Assembly: GCF_001704415.2 (NCBI RefSeq)
Contig: NC_030817.1
Coordinates: 35,723,550-35,787,549, forward strand
DNA length: 64,000 nt
Direction: 5' to 3'
From: Capra hircus
Lineage: Eukaryota; Chordata; Mammalia; Artiodactyla; Bovidae
Part shown: positions 50,046-61,981 of the stretch, piece after piece
Layout: every line of letters starts with the position of its first letter
Position numbering within the stretch: position 1 is the stretch's first letter
Program-made: the position numbers and the translations under genes
Notes under the pieces: model-generated
Seen by the model: the letters and a program-made list of their open reading frames with translations, nothing else
The model's database searches: none
Told to the model about the DNA's origin: nothing

Positions 50046-52690
50046 CTCAGTTATGCAACCAAAGAGCATCAGGAGACTCCCATGTAAGGAGCTGCCCCAT
50101 CAAGGCCATAACCATCCATCATCCCTGCTCACATCTGTGTACTTACAGAGAGAACAGCTGTAAAACAGAACCAAGCAAACAAAACAAAAGGAGGGCATGG
50201 TAACATTTTCTAATACTCCAGTGTTTTAAGACCTGTGTCTGAAAACTGTCAAATTGCTTGCTGAATTACCGACCACCCAATTTTTTTCCCTTTGCCTCTA
50301 GAGATCCCATTAAATAATGGAAAAGAAGTGAAAATAAAAAATAAACAGATCCACAAAATTGAGGATGAAGTGAAAGGAATGAGGGACATGCATGAGAGGA
50401 TTCAGTACATTTAGGAGGACAGGAAAAGAGAAGGCCACCCCAATGAACAAGGCAGGGAAACCATAATCCAGGCCCACTCTTTTCCTCATCGGCACACTAT
50501 AGGAGATCTCATTCAACTGCAGATTAGGGCTCAGATCTAGGGTAGAGTAAGAGGTTTTGTGTCTCTGAAAAACTCCTAGGTGATGTTACTGAGGCTGTTC
50601 TGGTCTGTGGACCACCTGTTGAGTAAATAACAGGGAAGAAGATATAAGGAGGGGCTACATAGCCCAGAAGAGGCACAGTCTGCCCTGGGGAAGCTGAGCG
50701 AGATTTTGGATTGGGGCAGGAGTGAGATGTGGGGCTGGAGCCAAGGAGACCAAGTATAAGTATGTACTGAAAACCCATTACCACAGGGTTCAGACAGGTA
50801 AAGGGAAGAAAGCTAGTATGGTGACACGCTAGCCCATAGCTGCAGAATTCAAGCCCACAGTTACCCAATCTTATACTTTTCAATAAAAGACAGAAATCTA
50901 GAATTTGTGCGAAATCTGAATTTGTTTCATCCTTGGCAAGTAATTAAATTGGAAGGTTGTTCTAAAGAAGGTGAGCAGATTTCCTAGGGCAAACCAAAGC
51001 AGCGAGTTCTGGTCCTGGGGGAAGGGGTGAAGGGGGTTGAGAGGAGTGGGAGGGTAGGGGATGGTGTTCCTATATGTTCACAGAGACTGAGAAGGAAAGA
51101 GTAAGCCACAGACAAAACACAGATGCCAGGACAACGACTGATCAGGTAGCAGCCGGGAGTTGGGAAATCACAAAGATACAATTCAGGGATTTGGCGGAGG
51201 TAAAAGGTGGAATCCCCCTTGGTTTGACACAGGAATCTTCTCCACTGAGAGACAGCTGGTCATGATCTGGCCTTGCGGAGAAGGACTCTCGAGCTTGATT
51301 CCTAGTCACATCATCATGGAAACATAAATTCTTGTCAGTTTTCCACCTTGTAAGATGAACTCATAGACAAATTATGGACATTTGAATGATGCTTCTAGGA
51401 CAGAATGAAAATGTTGGAAATTAGCAATGTAAAAGTAAAGGTAAGGCTTTTAGGTGAAGGGAAGAGGGTAAGGAGTTAGTTTGCTCAATATCCTCTGCTT
51501 ACCAAGCTGGAGGAAGTTGGCATTCTTTGGTGGCTGGAGCCGAAGCTGAGACTTAAGTATGTTGACTGAAGATACAGAGGTGACTAGTATAGGAATTAAG
51601 AATAATATCACTAAGAGAAAGAAGGAGTAAATGAGCTAAATTCTTTTCTTTTGTGGTATAAAGTTAAAACTAAATGTCCAAGTTGATTAGAAGGAATAGC
51701 AGTAGAAGTATATTGTTTTGAGATGTGTAAGTTTGGAAAAAAACCAAAGCAAAAAGGATTGCTTAAAAGATACTGCCTCTGACAAGCAGAGCTGAGCATA
51801 GACCTGTGGCTTTCCACATCATAAGGTCATCTTTTCTATTTGGTTTTTGGACTATACATGTATATCACCTTGATTAATTATATAAATGTCTCTCTATGTT
51901 ATAGAGAGAGATTTTGAAAACATACACTGAGTAGTAAATTAAAGGACAAATATCACAGAGAACATCTCAGTTCACATGAAGGAAGTGGTTGTAAAGACAA
52001 CGTGTTGAACTCACACACAGCATTGAGTGACTCAAAGCTAAGAGAGAAAGAAGGAGCAAGCATGGTAAAATGTTTGCAATTAGGGGATCTTGCAGAAGGC
52101 ACATGGGAAATTTTATGCTATTTTTTGAATTTTCTTTAAATCTAAAATGATATTTAAATATTTTAAGAAACACTGAAAATCAGGTAGTTTTTCTTCCTCT
52201 TTCTCATACAAGGCATTTCAGAATCTTCGAAGAATAGCTTACAGGATATTCCAAGTGTGGGTTCCAAATTACAAAATTGTGTTTGGAATAACATCCAGAC
52301 AGTTGAAGGCTAAAGTAAAACAACAGGTTCTGCACTTTGCAGGAAAGCATTCCGTGTTGTCTGGTGGAGCTTCAATATTTGCTTGGCAGCTGAGAGGAGC
52401 AGGGCTGGTAGGCTTAGCTGGAGGCACCAGCTGACCAGAGTAGGGACCTGCGGTGACGCTGCGCTGTAGTCCATGACTCTGCTGGAGACAGAGCTGCCAG
52501 TTCAACACTGCTGGATCAGGAGATAACAGTACCCATTGATTGTGCTACTTACATTTCTTCAGCTGCCCTCTACACACTGGGCAAGATCATAACCTAATTT
52601 GACCTCTGTTAGTAGAAGTCCAACTGCTCCTTTTCCATTTATTTTGACTGGAAATGAATCTCATTTAAAGTATATATTTATCAACAGCAT
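50046..52690. other. Intergenic, largely unassigned
   Basis: No gene. A MER5-like scrap (ctcctaggtgatgttactga, about 50,565-50,635) is the only element I can point to. GA-rich and G-rich patches occur at 50,990-51,060. Confidence 0.45.
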
Positions 52691-52699
52691 TTATTGATT

Positions 52700-52815
52700 G
52701 CTTAGCATATGAGAGCCCTGATCTCATAGCTTCTTGAACTGGCTCCTCTTATGATCCCCATTTTGTGGATAAAGAGGCTAAGTTTAGAAGTTGAATAATT
52801 TACACAAGATCACAT
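52700..52815 (-). mobile_element. MIR SINE fragment
   Basis: gatccccattttgtggataa, agaggctaagtttagaagtt and tacacaagatcacattgc are reverse MIR. Confidence 0.6.
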
Positions 52816-52826
52816 TGCTTGTATCG

Positions 52827-52880
52827 GGTTGACTAAAAAGTTTGTTCATATTTTTCCATAACATCTAATGGAATACTTTA
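52827..52880 (+). mobile_element. Mariner-type terminal sequence (ruminant MAR1-like)
   Basis: gggttgactaaaaagtttgt followed by tttttccataacatctaatg resembles the terminal repeat of a ruminant mariner element. Only this end is recognised. Confidence 0.55.
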
Positions 52881-52981
52881 GATTTTTATGTATAAGTACA
52901 GAATAAGAAAAACTACTTTATTAGCAAATAGTAATTTACTTATCTATACATGGTACACATTGAAGACTCTGGAAAATGTTA

Positions 52982-53392
52982 TTTTTATTTGTTTTTTTGT
53001 TTGTTTTTTGGGTTTTTTTGTTTTAATATAAATTTATTTATTTTAATTGGAGGCTAATTACTTTACAATATTGTATTGGTTTTGCCATACATCAACATGA
53101 ATCTGCCACAGGTGTACACGTGTTCCCCATCCTGAAACCCCTCTCCCACCTCCCTCCCCATCCCATCCCTCTGGGTCATCCCAGTGCACCAGACCCGAGT
53201 ATCCTGTATCATGCATCAAGCCTAGACCGGCAATTCCTTTCATGTATGATATTATACATGTTTCAATGCCATTCTCCCAAATCATCCCACCCTTGCCCTC
53301 TCCCACAGAGTCCAAAAGACTGTTCTATATCTGTGTCTCTTTTGCTGTCTCACATACAGGGTTATCATTACCATCTTTCTAAATTCCAAAGG
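52982..53392 (-). mobile_element. L1 3' end with poly(T), antisense
   Basis: A T-rich tract (52,982-53,028) then tttaattggaggctaattac, tttgccatacatcaacatga, catgcatcaagcctagaccg, ttctatatctgtgtctcttt. It is the reverse counterpart of the L1 tail at 42,030-42,344. Confidence 0.92.
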
Positions 53393-53399
53393 TTACTTT

Positions 53400-54585
53400 T
53401 AAATGATTATCCATGAGTGATAGTCAGTGACAAAGTAAGAGAAAGAGGAGATTTTATCAAATTAACTGGGTAGTAAGCCAGTTTTTAAAAATAGCTATGA
53501 AAATGTTGTAACATGCAAAAGAAAAAAGCAGGTTGCCAATGGAATATAACAGTGTAAAATAAAACAACCATTTGTACAAAGTAAAACTATTAAAAAGAAA
53601 TATAGCAAATTGATAACATTGTAGTGAAATTAGGGAATATTTTAATCCTATCAAAATAATTGTTATTTTTCAAATAAAAAGCCTATACATCATTATTAAA
53701 AATATGTTTGCTGAGCAATCACAAAAATCTACTTAGTGAATATCAAAGTAAATGTCTTGCCTGCAGAGATTCAAGCAACATAGTTTTTTTTTAAAATCAG
53801 ACTTGGAAAGATAAAGGAAATTTAAAGTGAATAATATTTACACTTAAAACATGGAAACTTCATATACTGTTTGCTAAATGGTTTAGCAATAACTTGACTT
53901 TTGTTTTGCTTTAAATGTACTTGCCAGCCTGCTCCCAGTGGAAACAGAGAGAAAATGTCAGGGTAGACCTTGTACAGGAAAATCAGATTATTTTTTGGGT
54001 CACTCCTGATCCTCAACAATAATTGTTGAAGATTCACTGAAGGATTACTCCTTTCTTCTGGCCAGAAAACCCTAGGAATAAATCTCTTCTGCTCTGTTTG
54101 CTGGGCACAAAAATACCCACCCAACCTCTTTCAAAGAGACTGTAGTGGCCTCAGCAGATGGCTCTTTATTCAGTGTAAAATCTCAAGAGAAAGATGGTGT
54201 ATAAACATAACCTTTGCTCATTTCCCTCTGGCCAACATAATTTTAATATTTATAGAAGGTTTCCAGGAGCCACTTGATGCAAGAGCCAGGTGACCATAAT
54301 GACAGAGGAAATTCACCTGAATTGGTTCAAGATGTGTGTTGCTGGGAAACTATGTCCAGGGGCAAATAGTCATATTGATTCCCAGGAAATGATGACACTA
54401 AGTGAGTTAATAGACAGGTGCAGGCACACAAACACCATTTAGGCTCTTTTTTTGCTTAGAAAGATAAAAGGTTTGATCTTATTTTGTGTTAGAGCTGAAG
54501 GAAGATTTTGAGGACAAAGAGGAGTAAGGAATGATTATTTACTATAATTACCATATTATTAATAATGATTACTTAGGGTACTTTT
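53400..54585. other. Intergenic, nothing recognised
   Basis: No gene. The 100-codon minus-strand frame at 53,822-54,124 has no recognisable domain and no support from splice or polyadenylation signals. Confidence 0.45.
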
Positions 54586-54589
54586 GCAA

Positions 54590-54745
54590 GGTCCTTTGCA
54601 TAAATTATTTCTAATTCTCAAAATGACTTTCCCCTTTTTGCAAATGAAGAGATTGCAGCCCACAAAGACTATGTCCCTGAGGTCACACAGGAAAGGGTAG
54701 AATTCAGATTTGGAATCCAGGTCTGTCAGACTTCATCCTGGACTA
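54590..54745 (-). mobile_element. MIR SINE
   Basis: ttgcaaatgaagagattgca, ccctgaggtcacacaggaaa, ttggaatccaggtctgtcag: reverse MIR. Confidence 0.72.
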
Positions 54746-55054
54746 TTTTTTACCATACCTGCCAAATGGTTATTTCTTTGTGGTCAGAGGAAAATATGAA
54801 AATAAACATCAATAAACTACTTTGTGGACCCAAAAGAATGTTGAACATAGCTTTAAATTTTGCTTATGGAAATTGAATTGGGTGTATGTTTGCCAGTGAA
54901 AGTTTTTTCCTCATGTTTTCCTGATAATATGAAGGGAAAATATTTTGGGTACCAATTAGATTTCATGTATGTAGAGGGTAGGATCACATCTCTCTTGTGT
55001 CCTTGATGACCATCGCAAAATGGGAGCAGACGGGAATCACCCAGCTTCCAAAGT

Positions 55055-55145
55055 TGAAGTCAGCTAGGTGTCACTTGCTAGCTGTATGACCTTGGAGGTC
55101 CCTTAGGCCATTTGAGTTTCATCTACATATAAGGAAAACAGTACC
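55055..55145 (+). mobile_element. MIR SINE fragment
   Basis: cacttgctagctgtatgacc then ttggaggtcccttaggccat and ttgagtttcatctacatat: MIR core in sense. Confidence 0.65.
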
Positions 55146-55411
55146 CCTGTTGCAGAAGTGTGTAAGGGATTTGAATTTTCCTTCACAATACTGAAGGCAG
55201 AAATCACTTTGTTTTCTAAATCAAATTTAATATGACTTCAACTCCTACTTGTCAAGGTGGGGCCTCTTCTCTTGGAGGACCACACCAGAACAGAGGGTTG
55301 GGAGGTGGTATTTGAGGGGATGTAGAAAATAGAACTAGGTCTCTGTTACTCAGGCTACCTGACTGCCACTGGGATGCTTGTTGTCGAAGCTGTCTGGATC
55401 ACCCTTAGGGA

Positions 55412-55472
55412 GTGGTAATGAAGGCAGTGAAGGGTAATGAAGGGACTGAAGGTAATGAAGGTGTGAAGGGAG
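55412..55472 (+). repeat. Imperfect tandem repeat of GGTAATGAAGG
   Basis: ggtaatgaagg occurs three times with variable spacers (agtgaag, gactgaa, tgtgaag), period about 17-20 bp. Confidence 0.75.
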
Positions 55473-55954
55473 CTGCTTCACACCTCCTCCACCGGTTGGA
55501 GTGGTAATCTGACTCTGCTTCCTCCAGGACTGCAGCTGTTGGTGGCCAGACTTTAGGTGGCTGGAAATAGCACTGTTGAGGATACGCCTATCATCCAGAG
55601 AAATCCCTCCCCAAACTCCTCTTACCCAGTCCAGGCAGAGTTTCCCAATGCAGTTGGGTCTGTTACTACCGCATCACATGATTTCAGAGGTGCATTCAGA
55701 CACAGACATTTTGTATTTTAAGGGTTATATATTTACTTAATGTTTATTAGCAATTTGAGCTAATATATTAGCCCCATGATATGCAGCTTCCTTTACACAT
55801 AACTTTTTAAGTAAAAATGTGTTAATATTAAGTGCACAATAATAATACCACCAGAAAGAGCAGATATTGCAAAAATCTTGCAGGGCTCTGGGGATGCCTG
55901 AGGTATGGAAAACATTTGTCTTGGCACAGAGCTGTTCAATAGAAATATCACATG

Positions 55955-56048
55955 AGCCACAGATTCAAGCTCCCGATATAATTTAAATTTTTATAGTAGC
56001 CACAGATTCAAGCTCCCGATATAATTTAAATTTTTCTAGTAGCCACAG
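55955..56048 (+). repeat. 43-bp tandem duplication
   Basis: The unit starting agccacagattcaagctccc is present at 55,955-55,997 and 55,998-56,040 with one difference (tatagt/tctagt), followed by the first 8 bases of a third copy. Confidence 0.9.
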
Positions 56049-56146
56049 TAAAAAAAAAACAGGTGCCGTTAATTTTAATAATATATTTCATTCAACCCAA
56101 TATATGATCATTTCAACATGTAATCAATATAAAAATGATTGATGAG

Positions 56147-56272
56147 GGAGTTTGCTGTGGTCCAGTGGTTAAGAATTCTTGCTTCCTTCATAGGGGGCAC
56201 AGGTTCAATCCCTGGTTGGGGAACTAGGATCTCACATGCTCTGTGGCTTGGCCAGAAAGTAAGAAAATAAAA
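56147..56272 (+). mobile_element. Ruminant tRNA-Glu-type SINE
   Basis: ggtccagtggttaagaattc, gggcacaggttcaatccctg, gttggggaactaggatctca and an A-rich tail. The 8-mer attgatga lies on both sides, a probable short TSD. Confidence 0.88.
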
Positions 56273-56613
56273 TAAATTATTGATGACATAGTTACTACAT
56301 TTTGAAACCCAGTGTGTATTTTGTACTTAATTGCATTTGTTTCTAAATATGGTTTTTCAGACTAGCCATATTTCAGGTGCTCTAAAAGCACATTGGTTAG
56401 TGGCTACTGCCCAGCACAGGTTGAGGGGAGGTGAGGTTATATTCCGCCACTTAAGCTTCCAAATTCTACAGAGGTTATTACTAAACATTTTTGCTCCAGT
56501 ACCTCCAAAAGAATTTTAGAAAATCTATCTGTCCCTCTATCTTTTGCCTTGGATAATTGTTTTTCCTTTTCCATTGGAAATTTCTACCATTTTACCTTTT
56601 CTGTTGGATCATC

Positions 56614-57738
56614 AAAAATGCAAGAGTTTCAGAAAAACATCTACTTCTGCTTTATTGTCTATGCCGAAGATTTTGACTGTGTGGATCACAATAGACTGTG
56701 GAAATTTTTTAAAGAGATGAGAATACCGGACCACATTACCTTCCTCTTGAGAAATCTGTATGCAGGTCAAGAAGCAACAGTTAGAACTGGACATGGAACA
56801 ACAGATTGGTTCCAAATTGGGAAAGGAGTACGTCAAGGCTATATATTGTCACCCTGATTATGTAACTTATATCCAAAGTTCATCATGTGAAATGCTGGGC
56901 TAGATGAAGCACAAGCTGGAATCAAGATTGCCAGGAGAAACATCAATAACCTCAGATATGCAGATGACATCACCCTTAAGGCAAAAAGTGGAGAGGAGCT
57001 AAAAAGCCTCTTGATGAAAGTGAAAGAGGAGAGGGAAAAAGCTCACTTAAAACTCAACACTCAAAAAATGAAGATCATGGCATCCTGTCCCATCACTTCA
57101 TAGCAAATAGATGGGGAAACAATGGAAACTGTGACAGACTTCATTTTCTTGGACTCCAAAATCACTGCAGATGGTGACTGCAGCCATGAAATTAAAAGAC
57201 ACTTGCTCCCTTGGGAGAAAAGTTATGACCAACCTAGATAGCATATTAAGAAGCAGAGACATTACTTTGCCAACAAAGCTCTGGATAGTCAAAGCTATGG
57301 TTTTTCCAGTGGTCATGTATGGATGTGAGAGTTGGACTGTGAAGAAAGCTGAGCACCGAAGAATTGATGCTTTTGAACTGTGGTGTCAGAGAAGACTCTT
57401 AAGAGTCCCTTGGACTCCAAGGAGATCAAACCTGTCAGTCCTAAAGGAAATCAGTCCTGAATATTCATTGGAATGATTGATGCTGAAGCTGAAACTCCAG
57501 TACGTTGGCCACCTGATGAGAAGAACGGACCCCTTGGAAAAGACTCTGATACTGGGAAAGACTGAAGGCAGTAGGAGAATGGGATGACAGAAGATGAAAT
57601 GGTTGGATGGCATCACCAACTCGATAGACATGAGTTTGAGCAAGCTCCGGGAGATGGTGATGGACAGGGAAGCCTGGCGTGCTGCAGTCTATGGAGTTGC
57701 AAAGAGTTGGACACGACTGAATGGTTGAACTGACTCAC
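56614..57738 (+). mobile_element. BovB (RTE) LINE, 5'-truncated, 1.1 kb
   Basis: Reverse transcriptase region to 3' end. The motif with Asp in DFDCVDHN is visible near 56,670 and YADD at 56,957-56,968, but the reading frame is broken by a stop (tga at about 56,856) and frameshifts. Ends ggacacgactgaatggttga. Confidence 0.93.
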
Positions 57739-57739
57739 C

Positions 57740-59475
57740 TTTTCCCTGCCTCACACACACATTGTTAGATTGATTACTAAAAGTTTTATAAGCATAAATA
57801 GTTATAAAGGATATATTTGCAGTGTATTTTAAACATGGACTTTAAAATATAACCACAGCAGCATTCTGAGAGTAATCAATGGAGTATAAGTACTAAAGTA
57901 CCACCATTCAGTAATACAAATATTGAATAAGCTCTTCCTTTTCTTCATCTTTTTCTTGAACTTATATTTCCATTTCTCTTCCCTCTACTGAACTTTATTC
58001 AGCATTCACATTTGAAAGGCTCTTGTTGTTTGCCCTTGCCAAGCCTCTGTACAAAAAGAACTTGAGTATAAATTTAAATTAATAAAATATTTCAAATAAT
58101 TTTTCAAGTTATTCTGGATTGAGTTCTCTCTCCATGAAGTAATATATCACAAATACAAATACAAAATGTGCTAAGTGTTAATAGTATAATTTTTTGGAAA
58201 TTTATTTCTTAATGACAGAATTGGCCCTCCACCTTCTCATAGTTCATGTGGCCATGGATGAATATTATTTATTGCTAAATGAGACAAGATTCAGAATCCA
58301 TTCCACTCCGATTTTTATCTTTATAGATATGAACACTGAAGAGGGGGAGTAGCAAGAATTGTTTTAAGAACACTAGATTATTTACTTTGCCTCCAAGTTA
58401 TATATGAAAAATCACATAATGAGCTATCACAAATTAAGTGATATATTAACTGACCCTCCTTTCATTTTTGATGAAAACAAATAATTGAAAGCACTTTACT
58501 TGGAAAATAAAGTGTCTCCACACTTTACTTGTCTCCACACAGATGTCAACATTCTGGACTGCCCTTTTACGGAGTACCTGGGTCCATGTATCAGGGGCCA
58601 GTATGGGGGCGCCAATGCAACTTACCCTCTTTTGGTCACATCAGAGCAGGACAGTTGCAGAAGGGGAGGTGGGCAAGGAGACCTGCCATTAGATCACTAT
58701 TGACAAAGCTGCTGATGGTCATTGATGACAGGGAAATGGGTGTGCATTCCATTGGAATTTGGTTTACTGAAATCTTGGGGCAAGGCAGCAGGTAGTAGAC
58801 AAACGGTGTGTGAATGAAAATGTGAAAGTCGAGGTGAGCATCTAGGCTCACGGTTGTCAATCCTCGGTCTTACAGAGACAACTGAAGTCAGAAAAGAGAA
58901 GCTGCTACCTTGATCCTCGACTTTTTCATGGTGGCTAGACTGATGGTTTGGTCCAGTTGGGGCTTCTGGTACTCACCTGACAAATGTCAGAACAAAATCC
59001 AGCTTCTTCCTCTCTAAAATGAGAATATCAATCCTTACCTCTTAAAGGTTCAGGGAAGCTTCCATGACACTGTGTACATAAAGTGCTGTTCCCCACTAAA
59101 TTTCTCTGGTTCATTTCCCCAATGACCACCCCTTTTTATTTATTTAAACTTGACAGCTTATGTCAGCTGATAACAGAGATCACATCCTACTTTTTCTTTG
59201 GGATGTGGGCTAAACCCAATGAAGCTAATTTTCAGACATTATTTAAACATGTATTTTCCTGTGAGCATACCTGCTCTTTGCTTTTGAAGCAGACATCATC
59301 TCTGCATTCCAGAATCACTTGCTATTACAAACATCCTTTGAAAGAGTCTAGGACAAAGGCCATTAGTGCTTCTGGTAGTGAAATGGGCAGAAATCTGAGC
59401 AATGTAAGGGGAGAATGGTACCCCAACACTTACATGAAATTCTGCAGGAGGCAAGACATTTATGGTAGAGAAAAT
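57740..59475. other. Intergenic, nothing recognised
   Basis: 1.7 kb without a named repeat. A 131-codon + strand frame (59,083-59,478) is the longest one here outside repeats; it shows no known domain and no gene signals. Confidence 0.45.
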
Positions 59476-59479
59476 TGAA

Positions 59480-59965
59480 ACAGCGTTTTCCTTCGTTGTG
59501 TGTTTAAGGGGGCAGACAGGCAGGTTCACGGCAGGGAACTTTCTGAAGTAGTGGAATGCTCTATATCTTGATAGGGTTTTTGGTTACATGGGTACATGCC
59601 CTTGTCAAAACTCAGTGAAAGTACATTTAATATTTGTGCATTTCATTGTAGATAAATTTTGCAACAAAATAAAAAAGTATAAAATATTGAATTCTATTAA
59701 TGATATGCATGTTGAAGTACTTAGAAGGGATGTATACTGTCTGCACCTTGCTTTGAAAAGTACCTACGGTAAGCTGGATTAATGGATTGATGAGGGCATG
59801 CTAAATAGATGGATAGCTATGTATGAAGCAAGTATAGGAAAATACTAATGGTAGAATCTAACTGGTATGTATACAGGTGTTTGCTGTAAAATTCTTTCAG
59901 CTTTACTGTTTGATACTGCTGAAACTTTTTATAATTTAAATATTGAAGAAAAATAAAGACATATT
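59480..59965 (+). mobile_element. Old L1 3' UTR
   Basis: cttgtcaaaactcagtgaaa, gtgcatttcattgtagataa, gttgaagtacttagaaggga and aaattctttcagctttactg read as an L1M-type 3' end. Confidence 0.7.
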
Positions 59966-60254
59966 TTGCTACTCCATAACTGTCTCTTTCTTATTGCCAA
60001 CAAATAATGTTTTAGTTTAATTTTGGCACATCAAAATGCATAATCTGGGGAAGTTGAATGGACAGAGAGCAATTAGGAGTCAAGAGTAAGTATATTTCAG
60101 TATATTCCATACCCCATTTTATTGACTTCTTCAATTGCTGATATGCAAATAAATGCAGACTCAAATCAATAAAATCCTGTACCTAAACTGGTAGGAAAAT
60201 TGGGACAGTGAAAGAAAATTAAGAAAATAAAAACTTTATCATCATCACCCTGCT

Positions 60255-61258
60255 AAGAGCATTGGGGTGCATGAATCTTTATGAATTAGTGTTTTTATTT
60301 TCTTTGGATATATACCCAGGCATGGAATGGCTGGACCATATGGTAGTTCCATTTTTAGTTTTTTAAGGAACCTCCATATTGTTTTTCATAGTGGCTGCTC
60401 CAATTTACATTCCCACCAACAGTGTACAAGGGCTCCCTTTTCTCTACATTTTTGCCAATATTTATTATTTGTGTTCTTTTGATGATAGCTGTTCTGACGC
60501 GTGTGAAATAATATCTCATTTGGTTTTGATTTGCATTTTCTTAATGATTAGTGATGTTGAGTACCTTTTCATATGCCTGTTAGCCATATGTATGTTTTCT
60601 TTGGAAAAAATGTCTATTTAGGTCTTCCGACCATTTTTTAATTAGGTTGTTTGGTTTTTTTTTAATATTGAGTTGCATGAGTTGTTTATATATTTTGGAT
60701 ATTAACCCCTTACTGATCATATAATTTGCAAATATTTTCTCCCATTTGGGAGGTTGTCTTTACGTTTTGTTGATGGTTACCTTTACTGTGCAAAAGCTTT
60801 TAAGTTTGATTAGTTCCCATTTGTTTATTTTTACTTTTGTTTCCTTTACTTAAGGAGACAGAACCCCCCAAATATTACCGTGACTTATGTCAAAGATTGT
60901 ATTCTGTGTTTTCTTCTGGGAGTTTTATGGTTTCTGGTCTTCCATTTAGGTCTTTAATCCATTTTGAGTTTATTTTTGTATATGGTATTAGAGAATGTTC
61001 TAATTTCATTCTTTTACTATAGCTGTCCAGTTTTCCCACCACTACTTATTAAAGATTATCTTTTCTCCATTGTATGTTCTTGCCTCTTTTGTCACAGATT
61101 TATTGGCCAACACGTGTAAGTTTAATTCTGTTCCATTGATCTGTGCCTATTTCTGTGTCAGTACAATACTGTTTCGATTATTGTATCTTTGTTATATTCC
61201 TTAACTTCAGGGCGCATGAAACGTCCAGCTCTGTTCCTCTTTCTCAAGATAGCTTTGG
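60255..61258 (-). mobile_element. L1 ORF2 3' region, antisense, about 1 kb
   Basis: Reverse L1: catggaatggctggaccata, ttcccaccaacagtgtacaa, ttttctcccatttgggaggt, cattttgagtttatttttgt, gttccattgatctgtgccta. Many stops in the sense frame. Confidence 0.9.
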
Positions 61259-61259
61259 T

Positions 61260-61760
61260 GAGTGAATGTATTTTAATATTAAAGGTAAGCTGGTGCAAAA
61301 CTAGAATTTGATTTTCTTTCTGTTAAGAGGAACAGAGTTTTCTTAGAATATTGATCTGCTCTTGATAACAGATTGTAAATATTTTTTTTACCTTTTAAAT
61401 AATCTGCTTTCTGTATTTGCCTTTGAAGATTTTAATTGTCACTTTGATTACATGAATAAATATTGTTTCACAGTGACCTATGATCCTATTTGACCAAGTG
61501 TTTAAAAAATTTTTATATCTTTGACAAACTTTCTGCAATTAAACTCTATATTGAAGTCCTTTTGACCTCTAGCTAACTTTGGGATGTTTCAGAGGGCCCT
61601 GAAATATCTCAAAGAGCTATATTAAACTAACTAGTCTTGTTTATTAATAGTATGTTAAATTACATGGGAGGAGTTGTCAAAGGATGTTCATAAAACTTTA
61701 GATTATATCATGTGGAGAAATGTTATTAATATAAATGTTCTAGAAATTATATGAAATTTG
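61260..61760. other. Intergenic, nothing recognised
   Basis: AT-rich sequence between an L1 and a Bov-tA; no named element. Confidence 0.45.
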
Positions 61761-61773
61761 TAAAATTTAGATA

Positions 61774-61969
61774 AATGAAGTGAAAGTTGCCCAGTTGTGT
61801 CCGACTCTTTGCAACCCCATGGACTATACAGTCCGTGGAATTTTCCAGTCCAGAATACTGGAGTGGGTAGCCTTTCCCTTCTCCAGGGGATCTTCCTAAC
61901 CAAGGGATCAAACCCAGGTCTCCCGCATTGTAGGCAGATTCTTTACCAGCTGAGCCACCGCAGAAGCCC
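61774..61969 (-). mobile_element. Bov-tA SINE, with TSD
   Basis: Reverse Bov-tA: gttgcccagttgtgtccgac, cagtccagaatactggagtg, aaacccaggtctcccgcatt, agctgagccaccgcagaagc. The 12-bp repeat aaaatttagata lies at 61,762-61,773 and 61,970-61,981. Confidence 0.95.
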
Positions 61970-61981
61970 AAAATTTAGATA

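Larger units (their letters stand above)
55930..56440. repeat. Ancient interspersed repeat (as at 10,255), with SINE insertion
   Basis: agctgttcaatagaaatatc, tagccatatttcaggtgctc and tggttagtggctactgccca relate it to the repeats at 10,255 and 19,130. It contains a 43-bp duplication and a tRNA-type SINE. Confidence 0.6.

Noticed and set aside
53822..54124. 100-codon minus-strand open frame
   Set aside because: No domain, no gene signals; probably chance or part of an unassigned old repeat.
58840..58990. Minus-strand ATG in a good Kozak context (gccaccATGa)
   Set aside because: The frame closes after about a dozen codons and nothing around it looks like a first exon.
59083..59478. 131-codon + strand open frame in intergenic DNA
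   Set aside because: No recognisable domain, no splice or polyadenylation context and no Kozak support. Frames of this length are expected by chance in 64 kb searched in six frames.
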